Source: Trichoplax sp. H2 (Eukaryota; Placozoa; Uniplacotomia; Trichoplacea). From it: a stretch of DNA of 64,000 bases. Shown here in pieces: positions 50,528-62,702 of this stretch. Each line of letters starts with the position of its first letter. The first letter of the stretch is position 1. The position numbers were made by a program, and so were the translations under genes. The stretch is from NCBI GenBank assembly GCA_003344405.1, contig NOWV01000019.1:558001-622000 (forward strand), in the 5' to 3' direction. The notes below the pieces were generated by a model, which saw only the letters and a list, made by a program, of their open reading frames with translations, searched no databases and was not told where the DNA came from.

Positions 50528-53515
50528 GTTGTATCGTAGCTCTTGAAATGCAAATCGGTTATCGTACAAATATTAAATCAGTAACAAATTTATGGATAGT
50601 ATGAACTATTATAACTTAATCTGTAACTAATAATCTTTTATGATATATATAACCGCAAGTATTTCAAATGTTATTTAATCTAAAGATGGACATATATATA
50701 TATATTTAGGTGTATTAATAGACCGATATAGGGGGTATTGTGTTGAATCCCCACATGTAAACGGCGGTACATAATTTGAATAAATGAATATTGTGTAGGC
50801 CCTCTATAGTATTTACTCCAATTTCTATTACGTCATCATGTAACAATATTTCCTACCATTACCTTATTATGGTACCTTAATGCAATATTATTAAAGTCAG
50901 GACGCTCTCATGCGTTTAAATATTCGATATAGTTATTACTCATCATTTAAAGGTCTTACGGCAAAAAAACAATCATAACAGTTTAAGAATAATGATCATT
51001 CCCGGTTTAATTTTCTACCTTATTTGCATATTAGGGAAGTCATAGTTTGATTCGAAGTCTACAATACACCGATAGAATTTTTAAATTGGACATTGCCCAT
51101 ATTGATAAGTATGGAAAATCAGATGCTGTCCTATTAAGTTTAGAGTAATTGATATCAGAAATATATTACAGTACGGTTGAGGGAGTATAAAGAGAATTGA
51201 TGCAAAATCGATTGATTATCTGAAAGTAAGGGGGAAATTTCCCATAGTTATTCGGCTATTCTTCCTTGGCGATTTAACGCTGACAAGGGCGGTATGAGTC
51301 ATTACATAAACTGATGATCGATTACCGGAACTAATTAACATTCAATATAGCAGTAGATGGAAAAAAACTAAATAAGATATTTATAGCTATGTCATCCACG
51401 TGAGCAGAGATTCTTTTCAATTCAATGTTTTTACACTGATCACTTTTCTATCAAACTCCACTGGAAATTGTAGTATAGATAAATTATTGTTTATATTTCT
51501 ATTGCAGTATCCTTTTGATACTTTATTAACATCAAGCTTCTATTATAGATGAATAATGACTTTATAAATGATTTTGGAATTATGATAAAGGTGATTTCTT
51601 CTTATCAGACGTTAACGTGATTTTTCAGTCGATCTCTCACCATGCAAAAAACGTAGTCGCTCCACCAGACATTATATTATGAAAAAGTCGTTTAAGTATT
51701 AAAAACTTGTTCCTGAAATAGATTTATTCGTATCTATTTCTTTATATTCTAACAATTAACTGTCAGTTACAGTAATACTTTTGGTAGTGTTTATTTTTTG
51801 CACAAAAATGCTGTTGCTAAGATTAGAAGTATGTTACTATTAAACTTCATTGAATGTAAAGAAATTTCCGCTATGTTGGAAGAACGAGTAACAAAATAGT
51901 TTATACTGCATTAGAAAAAGAAATTTGATGACCCTTCACGTAATCGCCAAATGTTGACCAGGCTAGAAATTACGATAAAATTCTTAAATTATTGAAATAA
52001 TTTACTTAGGAAGCTCGATATAATAACATACAGCAAGAAACCTACGATATGATTCAATATAAACTATTGATTATAATTATGTATCATCATAGCAATTTGA
52101 AACAATAAATATCTAGAGTCTGCTAGTAATTTTTAAAAGCACTAGGATGAAACCAGAAGCGCTAGCGACTACAAAATTACAGCTAAATGGTAAGGATAAT
52201 TTATATAGTGGTATCCAATGGTTAAGAAATATTATTATCTCCTTATCCCGGTAGCAATTAAATAAAAAATTGTTGAAATAGTAATTTTAGCCAGTTAAAC
52301 TACAGTCAAATATGTCGATTAAAAGCTGCCTATAAATCAGAAAGACTTTGTAGGCCTGAAATACTCATACAGCAACTAGATTCCAATTACGAAAATAAAG
52401 TACGGTAGTAATCTGTTTCATCATTAATCCTCTTGATTGCAACATCGATCCTAACAAGAATTTACCTCTAGCTGTGACTGAGAATGTCTACTTAGTAATA
52501 ATTTTTGCTTGCCATATTATTATTATGATTTATTTTTACTCCTTCTCTTCAATAACAAACAATATTTATTTATTCGACAATTACAGAACATCAGAGATAA
52601 AGATCTCTGCACCTTAGAATTATTTTTGCGTATACTAAATCTTTTCGTAATAAATGAAAAATCTGCTAGTATTACAACGGCTCTAATTGTTGCTTAATAA
52701 ATTGTGAATATACGTATTTAAAGGCGGTAATAAGCATTCTTTACAGTCATTAAGGCTAGAAATGAGATCTTTAGCATTTTCCTTGCAACTTATTGATACG
52801 CCTTCATAATTGTATGTTGACTGCAACAGAATCATGAAATCATAGATCAATAACAATCATAGCATTGGCATTATCGTAAACTCTCAAAGATCAATTATAA
52901 GACAATTTTAACGTTCTCTTACTCTTATTGATGTGCTTATGTAGGACAGTCCTTAAAATAGCGCAATAGGTGGTAGGTAATTGATGAAAGATATTTAATC
53001 ATGTAAGATTGACAGCATATGTTAGTAGTTGTAGACGAACTAAAATTCAAGATTGCTTTAAGCACGGATCTGCGCCAAATAATTAAAAGGTAAATTTTAG
53101 TAGGAATATTTATTAAGATGATTGGACACCAAATTATAAGTTATCGAATTTGAATCACTTCTGATTTTGAGACACTTTATCACACTCTTCAACATGACGT
53201 GATGACTATAATAAAAACTATACAATCATAAGCCGATAGCAATCGCATCATTGACATCTTTTTAAATGCTCAAGAATACGATTCGACTGACCTTTTAATC
53301 ATAGATCACATTAGGCAACTTAATATGCGTCAGTGAGTACAGGAATGATAATATTCGTAGCCCTTCAATAAAGTAAAATTGAAATGTTTGTACGAGAGAT
53401 CTGAAATCAAGTCAAATGCACTATCGTATCATTTATCTGATGAAAGAATTAATCATTCCCTAGCTTTAGAAATAACTATTTTAAAGAAGTGGTAGCTCTC
53501 TACATAAAGTGTTTG
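50528..53515. other. No feature recognised apart from a short TA run
   Basis: This is the region between receptor D's start and the candidate exons at 53.5-54.1 kb. A (TA)n run lies at about 50,693-50,706. No gene, LTR end or inverted repeat was recognised. Confidence 0.45.
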
Positions 53516-54132
53516 TTATGATGTTACAGTATTTCGATCATTGTTATCGTTTGTCACTTTTCCAGCATGTTGTAAAATGCTACTACTATTGACAGTTTTG
53601 GTGTTATAAATCACTTTGGCACCGCTCTTTTCACAATCGATAGAATCTACAATGATTGAATTTTCGAGAAGAAAATTGAGATAAGAACTTCCTCATATAG
53701 TGATATATCACTAATTTACTTTTTGAGTTCCTCTAATAGGACTAATCAGAACAAATTCGGAGCAAAATGGTTTCTACGAATCCTGATTAATGAATTTCTA
53801 CAACTGCGGATTTAATTTCGGGATCAGGACAGCAGTTACCGTGCTGATTTAGACACTTATGTAATGAACTCTTTCACGATCTCTGAATCATACTATAAGT
53901 AAGAATTATTAAATCGTTAAATTAACTTCTTAGATTTGTATAAGAACTAAATTCTATGATTGTCGTAGAATTCCAGGAAAGTAAAATTAATAATATTGCA
54001 TCCTTTACTAACAACATCACCATACTTGTATTTGGCATAGCTAATGAATACTGCTAATAATGATGTAATTAGTATCATTAAAAGCATTACAATATTGGAA
54101 TAATCTTTATAATATTGCTCAGAACTATGCAA
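53516..54132 (-). CDS. Candidate membrane-spanning exon and tail exon of a further receptor-like gene
   Basis: Minus-strand frame 54132-54009 reads YYKDYSNIVMLLMILITSLL and continues AVFISYAKYKYGDVV, a good single transmembrane helix with a basic inner edge, up to a possible donor A|GTAAAG (phase 1). A possible next exon 53691-53516 enters in phase 1 and reads SSYLNFLLENSIIVDSIDCE, ending NDRNTVTS and a stop. YGDV and YLNF would be tyrosine motifs in the tail. No ectodomain exons were found between here and the end of receptor C at 55,203, and the entry phase (0 or 2) does not match C's phase-1 exons. It may be an orphan 3' end. Confidence 0.28.
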
Positions 54133-55202
54133 GATTCGTCATATCTTACTTATATGCTAGGTAATTTTTATTTTATTTAAGAAAAATCATAGAAAATAAA
54201 TCTGTAAAACAAGAAGAATTGATGAATTGATACAGTTTTAATCTAACAGTAATTTTAAGCCCAAATTTCATTTTTTAGCTAACAACTGCTGCTTGAATAA
54301 ATATAGCTACAGCGTACTATATGTGAAACAATCTCATGCAATATATTATAAATCTATTTTCATAATATGACATCGAAAGATTGAACTATCAAATCCAATG
54401 AATTATATCATTTGCAAATTACTAGCCGCTTCTGTAATAAATTCGGAATAAGATCATAATTAACGCCGAAAATTTCCAACTCAATCGAAAGTCGTATTCA
54501 AAAAACTTGTAAATTAAAGTCCAATACTTATTAAAATTTATGCTTAATTATTTGACTATCGTAAACTAAGGAGATAAATTCTTGGTTATTCTATTCGCAG
54601 ATCGATATATAATTATGGCGATATCTTATTACAATTTTCTCAGATGGTGATGAATTAATACATAGATCGTATCAACTACGCAATTAACATTTGAACTTGT
54701 CGAATTTTTAACCAAGTCGAGAATGCTAATAGAATTCTTAAGCATAGAATTCAACAGTCTATTTCGACTGCCTAGCCTTTAAAAATAATCGAATTTTTTT
54801 CATCTTAAGTAAGGTAGACAAAATTATTCAGCTGCAAATACGAAATCGAGAAAAGAATTAATTATATCTATCAGATTTAGTTGCTCTACTATTCTCATCT
54901 TTTGCGACAGCAAGCATGTAGCAACAGCGATAAACTTATTATTTGACTAATTTATTTCACAGTAATTGTATCCCATTTAACTACATACTCTAAGATAAAA
55001 AATTTGCCAATAATTCGTTTTTTATAGAATGATTAATAAAATATTTTTCTTCCTGCAATTGGATATTAAGCGGCTGCTGTTTGTAATCTAAATTTAATTA
55101 AGGCGATTAGCTACTAATTTGTTTTTATTAGAGACAATATAACGTCCCTTCCAATGAAATACGTAAATCTTGTAATATCCAGTTATTAATTAATAGAGGA
55201 AA

Positions 55203-58200
55203 TTATTCTACTCTATTTTCGATTGGATGAACATTAGTCAAGGATAAGATACTTTGGGAATCATAGTTACTATCATCTGACGATTGATCAGACCATTTAT
55301 CAAGTAGGCTAAATCCAGAAATATCATCGCAATTACGCCATGTATAGGAATATTTAGCATAGTTTTCATCAAAATATTGAAATAGTGAATTCGAAGAGTC
55401 CGTTCGCCTAGCAGAATCCATACTTAAATCTCTATGATACCTGTTAGAAAACGGGAAATTTTCATAGGCTGGAAGCCTAGTTAACGAACCAATATCTGCA
55501 GCGTTGCTATTTCCAGCGGAATATATTGCAACTTCAGAATTGGAGTAAGTAATCCTTGAAGTAAATGGATAAAATGTTAGAGTTACATTACTAGGAAATG
55601 ATGCCAGTGAGCTATTAATATCTTGTTCGTTAATATCTATAGCATTGACATCGGTAACTCGATAGCCTTCCGTCAATCTTTTATCATCTTTAGTACCAGT
55701 CTCAAAATTAGAATAACTTCTCATGAGTCGATTATTGTTCATATTACTTATTCCAGATAATCTGTTAAAATTTTCAGTTGTATCGAAATCTTGGAACTGA
55801 TTTTTTGCAAAGGGTAAATCGTAGTAGGAATTTTCTTTCGCATCATTAACCCCGGTTTCGATATTGGAATAACATCTCATTAGTCCATTAATACCCACAT
55901 GAATTAATGGAGGCAATCTGTTAGGCACAACAATTCCACCAGAAGTTCGAAATTGATATCTTCTAAATGAAGAGCCATCATTGAAGATTCTCTCAGTTTT
56001 TGAATCGTTGTGGAAGTTTCTCACGGTATGATTCACTTGCTCTACTGTAGGAGCATAATTATTGATGAGCATCTGTTGAATTAAATCAGTATACCCTATG
56101 GATAGATTAGAAGATACATTTTCTTGTCTAAAAGCGGCAAATTGGGCTTGTTGGTCATCATTTTTATTAGTGAAATCAAGACTGGCAGAACTTTCTCGAT
56201 TGTTGATAGGCCTGTTTTGTAGATTTTCTTCAATATTTATAGCTACTTTTCCACCCTTTTGTCTATGTTGTAATTGATTATCAACACGAGATAAGATCGC
56301 GCTTTCGTAGTTAACTTGTATAATGTTATCAGATAGACTTGCGGTTGGATCTACTTGCTCATTATTTTGATCTTCATTAGCGTTATTTCGATTTAAACAA
56401 GGATTTCTTAAACTATATCCGTTTTGCAATTGATCAGCCACTCGAAATGGAGCCACGCTCTTGTTCTTATCTACATTGCTATTAGGTAGATTTGTGATTC
56501 GATCCATTGGGATATCAACCTGATTTTTATCAATATCTCCACTATTTTTACAAGGATAGCATACAATTACATGGTTAGCAGATCTATCGGCAATATTCGT
56601 TTTTACTTCGTAAGAATTTTCTCCATTGCACTTGCTTATGACGTTTTTAGTCGACTGTTGTACATAGCATGCTAATATAGAGAGTACAAATAAAATACCC
56701 AATAGGACAACTATTATAATATAACATCCGATAGCTGAAGGTGCCGAAGTTCCTATAGATATTCAGAATGAAACAAGATATAGTCGTCTCTGCTAGCTTT
56801 CTATTCAATTAGAAGACACTTGATAATCAAATATTCTTTGCCTCTGAGGTCTAATAAAAGAACATCTAAAATTAATCGGTCTCTTACCAGTTGAAATTGT
56901 TGACCTTGTTGTAGTTGTCTTACTCGTGCTTGTATCTGTATTTTCATTATTCTTGCTATAAGTAGCCTGCCTAGTTTCTAGTAACATTTTAAACAACAAA
57001 TGATGATCATATTACTTTTCAAATATTTGAAAGATATCACAAATTATATTGATTTTGAAGCTCTTCTAGAAGACACCATCATCTAACAATATTTATGATA
57101 TTTATGATATTGCTGTAAAATCTATACCTGCAGTATTTGACATAGTCCATGCTTTAGAACCTAAATCGTTGATGGTAGGCCTGATAGTCTTAAGTAATTT
57201 ATAAGGAATCAAAGTTGAGACCTGACTTTTTCTCGGAGTAGTATAGCCACCCAAACTTGGTGTATAGCCTATATCAAAATTGAAATTTAGATGCTGTTAT
57301 ATAAACATATTTCTCAAGATTGCGTAATCATAGAAAGAGCAATCATAATTTGATTACTTTAAGCCCAGCCTATACTACGAAGTCCATGAATTATATTAGC
57401 TATAATTTGTCAAAATTTTTATTAATACTTTGAGATCAAGTTGATAAGTATACGTATGATAACATCTTTAATAATGTAGTTAAACAGCTCCATGATTCCA
57501 CTTAAAGTCTAGTGTATTCATTTAAATAATGACCAATTCTGGATTAAAATAGACTGCTTAATTTGTAAAATCATCATCCACTTATAAAAGCAGCTGTAAA
57601 AGTATAGAACAACTATCGGTTGAAATTACTTAATTCCATTTGACCATATTTCAATTATTAGTAGCAACATATCACTTTAAGATCACATATGAGCTACTAC
57701 TGCCAGTCTGCAATACTGGCTAGTATTCATATGAAGGGTGAGAGGACTAATTTATACTAAAGATAATAATTTATTTAAGAAAGCCACTAGATATTTTATT
57801 TTAGAGAAACTTTACCATAAACCATGAAATCTTTAACGTCTTAAACTAGAATCAATTTTGTAGCTATACAAGAAATCGCTAGCCATATCAGCTGAATGCT
57901 TAAAGTACTATTAATGGCATAATAAAAGTTATTACTTGCTATTATTGGCTTCCCTGCAGATTCAATTGGTACTGGTGAAATATCTGGATATAGCCATGGA
58001 CATATGATTGGCCGACATGGAAAATTGGTATTCTCATCAGTAGTAGCAGAGCTCCTCGTTTTGGTCGCAGTCGCATCAGGTTTTATCTCACTTCTCTCGT
58101 TAGATGGGATACTAAATGACCATTTCGTGGTATTATCACTAACTAATTGAGATGGGGCTTTGGTATTAGCAAACCAAGAGTAGACTTGATTAAAGTGAAA

Positions 58201-61200
58201 CTGATTAAATGGACGTTGAATGACGCTAATCTTACTATCCTGTAAAAGATGAATACAAAGAAGCTAGTGAAAAATCCTCAACTAGATTTCCGCGTTGTAT
58301 TGATTAATGATATATAATTTATTCTATGAACCACCAGTAATGATGCGACTACTCTCAATCTGCTTTAAGTTATCTAATTATAGTTATCTTAGCATAGTGT
58401 ATAATATCGTATTTTATACATTTTTAATATTGAATGCGATAACGTATATACCTTTGAAAGATGTAGAAGTTAACTAATTAAAATATACTAGTATTACGGA
58501 AATATTGGATACAGAATTTTTAGAGCCTGCACTTGTATATCGCAGTCATAAATGTGGTCACTACATCTTTTTTCTCATAGTTTTAATTTAATAGTTCTAC
58601 TTCAACGTAATTGATTTCCTATTCCTAGATACAGCTCTCATCATGACCATGAAATAATATTAAAAGACACACTATGGTCTCACCAATTGAAGCACTTGAG
58701 TCCTGTCGTTATTGATCAAGTAAAAATTATACATGTAATCGCGTTTGTCAAAGCAATCCTGTGATTCAATGCATTGAAACTTGACTACTTTTTCTCTAAA
58801 ATCAATAAGTGTATTGCATATTTGCGGAGGATCTGGTTTAACTAGTAAAATTAGAAGAAGATTATTAGGAAAAGTCATTCACTCTAAATAAAGTAAGAGT
58901 CATCGTATACTTAATAAAAATGAAAAGCCAGTTTTTATATAATATTATAATTGTCTGCTTGCTCATAAACTAGAAATCTGACAATTTAAAACTAGCGAAA
59001 GCAATTGATGAATGTAATCAAAATCATACTATAACCTTTAACTTATATCATGTCTAATTAATGAACAATGAATTATAATTAGCAGCAAAGTTAATAATTG
59101 CTTTTCAGTACGGTAGAAAATATTGGCTAAAACATATTGAAAATGGCGCACTATTCAAAGAAGATATCTTTTCTATAAGCTAGTCGACTGACTATTACGT
59201 TCATGTGTTGCATTTTCTTCACTATAGCTATCAAAATCGACTGGTGGCTTTAGAATCTAATAGCAGAAAAATATTCATTAATTTTAGGATTATTTTACTA
59301 CAGCGGTAACTTGTCAACGTTAAAGAGCAGGTATATCCTGCTAATGCACCGCTATGTCTGAAGGTCTAACATGCAATCAATTAGTATCAGTTTAAAGCTT
59401 TAAATGCGACTTTCCATCTACGTAATCATTTTGCTTAGTTATAATGAAAGACTGATATTATGAATTTGAATAGCAATGATCTTACATTTTTTTGGAAGAT
59501 CTATAATGGATGAGTCTGTCATATTGACTTTTTGACCGTTATACATGGTCACAATTTGATATCGAAATGTTGGAGCATTCGATACAACAGGCAGAGTTAT
59601 TTCGCATCTATTGTTGTTCATCTTCTTGCAGGAGAGTGATTTCATACACGGAACGAAGAATCCATGACATGGATATTCAATAGAGTATTCAACGAATTTC
59701 AAGCACTCAGAAGGCATATCAATGGGATGATTCCATGTAATTCGCAGTCGATTGCATTGGAAAACCGTTATAATATTGGCTGCAACACCTATTTTATTCT
59801 TAGCTAAAAATATAGGACAAGTCGTTGTTACTAATAAAATTCGAGTAAATTGAATTCTATGAAACGAAATATATGACTTCAATAGTGAATAAGCCTTGCT
59901 GTGAAATAACTATGGGATTTTGGGCAGTCCTAGTTTTAAAGTGGAAAAAAATGTCCTAATACGTTTCAATAAGTCTCATATTATAAGATATAGTTACTGT
60001 GTAATCTTTAGTATTCCTCAAATGCGTGTTTAACCAGATCATAAAAGCAACTTTCAATGCATTACTTTCTGAATTTATTTTAGATTTAGAATCAATACCT
60101 AGATGTCACAAACCAGCTTTGTGACAAAAGTAACGTAAAAAAAATTTCTAAATTACTAAGTCTCCGGGATTCAGTATCCCGTAACTACCTCACAAGAATT
60201 TGGACGCTTTTGCTTCTATGTTAAAACAACTATAAAACTCTTCTTTCATTCAACTATCTACCGAGCTTAAATACCTTTGGGCTGCAACTATCATGTATGA
60301 GTCATAACAGTTCATGCAATTTTAGCTCATATAGGATAGCTAAATTAACACAGACATTAATCATAATTTTGGACATGTACTGAACGATTCTAGATAATTA
60401 GACTACAGTATGTCCACTCACAGAATTATTTATAGTGTCATCCATCATTGAATATCTTCAGAATATTCATCACAAGCGTTACAAGACATAACACTATAAT
60501 CAATTAATATTAGTTACCTTATGAGAACTCTTACTACAATACAGCATAATTTGTTGTAACCAAAATAATAACTACTGTAGTTTTTACTGTAAGTCATCAT
60601 TAATTATCTCCATATATAAATGTTTAACACTAAATTTAGTCATTTACTCTTCACTATGTCTCGTACTATGACTCTAGAACTATAATGTTGTTAGGACCAG
60701 ATTAGGGGAAGGATTAAAGCCTGCTAAAAGTGCTACACAGTTTGATTACTTTGCAGCCTCTTACTACAAAATTGAGATGCTGAAAAACAACAATGCAACG
60801 TCTTGCTTTATCAAAATCTAATAGAGTCCGCTTTAATTTTAATGCAGTCTCAATTTCATTGGATAGATTTTTACTAGAGCTAGACCTTAAAATATGGGTA
60901 AACCTTCTTGGTTATTCGTACACTGTATATCTACAGTAGTTTATTTTGGTTGGTATTCATAAGACCTGATAAGTTTTGACATGGCTCAAGGGTCACTTTG
61001 AAATAAAGTATATTACACTAGGTAATCGAAGATAAGCAGATTTGAATAACTTCTAAGCCGTCGGTCTCTCTCGAGGTGGTCTTATAATTAATTCAACTAA
61101 TGAACCATAGAATTACAACAATGTTTAATATTGTTTCTTGCAGCAAAATTTGTACAGTATTGTAGTGTACGAGTTCTTAATCTACTGTACTATCACTGCA

Positions 61201-62702
61201 TTTCCGTAACACGTAACTACTGTAAATAGCTGAAATCATTTGAAGTATGTACTGATTGTCTTTGCGATGACATAATATTGATATCCTACATTTCGAATAT
61301 TTAGATCAATAAAATACATCAATGTAAACATCTTGGTATGGATACTACAAGTCAACAAACACCAAATTGATCACTCATTATTTTGCTTAGTCCTGCGAAT
61401 GCTTAAGTCTGATATAATAACTACGGCGATGATAATTTGTTTGAATTTTATAAACAGATTGAGATGTTGTTCCAAGCTCATCTATTCAAGTCATGATGAC
61501 GTTATGATTAAATAATTTTGGACGTCTATTAATCTATCTTTGCGAAAGCATTAAAATACTCATTGCTATCATAATTTAATGATACGGTATGTACTGAAAT
61601 CTTTTATAAGTTATGATCAAATCAAATTAAATGGTTGAAGTAGTTCACTTTAATAGCTGAAATCTCTATATTAACTGTGCTAAACGATATAAAATAAGGA
61701 AAATTTAGGACAAAGCTAATCTAGAAAAACAATAAATGACGACGCATGTTGCACGAGAATGCCAATTTTGTGTTATATATTAATATTAATGAAATAGGCT
61801 ATATTCTTATTATCTTTCTACTATTCTTGATATTTTAGTTATTGGCAAAACAATTTGGAAAATATTTCCAGTGCTAAATCGAAATTTAAACTTACCCAGA
61901 TCGCAGTTAGTCCTAGAAATTGTAGTATCGCCTTATTAAAAGAGAATAGAAATTATACGTTAACATCATAAGACTAATGTAAACTGACAATTGCAAACTT
62001 AACATAAAACTGAATTGATAGGGCAAGCGTGAAGTAGTCACATTAAAGAACTTTCGAATTGAGTATTTGAAATTATATGTCTAGATCACAGTAGGCTTAT
62101 CTTATAAGTACATTGAATAGTAATTGGTACTTTTGGTATTCAGGGAAAATGCTTAACGATGTAAGATGATTTAATTTCGTAAATTTCTTTTTAATCTATC
62201 GTAGATCTCTCTGGATTGAAGTCATTCGTACGACAATATTTACTGCCATAACCAGTTACCAATTCCATTGAAAGAAAAGTGATCAATTTTATTTGCTTCA
62301 AATAATAAATGCATTGCGGTCTAATCTGCACCTTTATGGTAAATATCTAATTTGATTCATTTCTAATAAAAAAATTTATTCTCTCAGTTTGATAATTTAG
62401 TTATACGCTCAATTTTATTTAGATGGTTTATTGATGAAATCTTCTATAATAGTCTCTCATTAAATATCTTTCTCTCATTCAACTAGACGTAGCTCATTGT
62501 CCTACGGCTTCTTCGTTACTGAAGTTACTGATAATTAATACAAAGGAGCTGATCAACACTTACAATTAAATTCCTATTACTTCGACGATCATATTCAAGT
62601 TTCGCTGTTATATCATAATTAAGTTAGAATTCACACCCTACCTGAACTTTCACCAAATGACCGAGTAATAGCAACAACAGTTAGCATCAAAATCTGCCAC
62701 AT
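55203..62702 (-). CDS. Receptor C: one D1-D2 unit, stalk exons, transmembrane helix, roughly 480-residue tail with repeated YSN motifs
   Basis: Exons: signal peptide 62702-62642 (MWQILMLTVVAITRSFGESS); D1 59803-59486 (CNRLRITWNHP, CHGFFVPC, NNNRCEITL); D2 first half 58841-58684 (PDPPQICNTLIDF); D2 second half plus stalk 58239-57936 (VYSWFANTKAPS); stalk exons 57268-57128 and 56977-56888 (Thr-rich TSKTTTTRSTIST); membrane and tail 56752-55203. The sum is 2622 bases, divisible by three (873 residues). The membrane segment is IIIVVLLGILFVLSILACY. The tail is Asn/Ser-rich without an enzymatic domain and holds two copies of the motif LMR[CS]YSN[IF]ETG, the first followed by NSYYDL. If the 57936 donor is not used, the frame runs on to a stop at 57841 after a hydrophobic end, giving a possible 311-residue GPI-anchored form. 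Intron 1 carries an LTR (60104-60673). D1 could start at 59788 instead of 59803. Confidence 0.76.
57841..57935 (-). other. Alternative 3' end of receptor C: hydrophobic, GPI-signal-like terminus
   Basis: Reading past the weak donor GCAA|GTAATA at 57936, the D2 exon stays open: SNNNFYYAINST, then LSIQLIWLAISCIATKLILV and a stop. Small residues followed by about 20 hydrophobic residues at the very end are typical of a GPI-anchor signal. Retaining this intron start would give a tail-less surface form of the same ectodomain. Confidence 0.45.
60104..60673 (-). mobile_element. Family IV LTR in intron 1 of receptor C (target duplication CTAGA)
   Basis: Starts TGTCACAAACCAGCTTTGTG, which resembles the family II end. 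CTAGA precedes it (60099-60103) and recurs at 60674-60678. The expected ...ACA end has decayed to CTATGACT. The inner sequence is largely unlike family II. As in receptor A, it is inserted in the first intron, with sense on the host gene's strand. Confidence 0.62.
60674..62641. other. Rest of intron 1 of receptor C; nothing firm
   Basis: A plus-strand stretch near 60,730-60,831 reads ASYYKIEMLKNNNATSCF before a stop, which faintly recalls a fibronectin-III strand, but there is no splice context. No other feature was seen. Confidence 0.3.
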
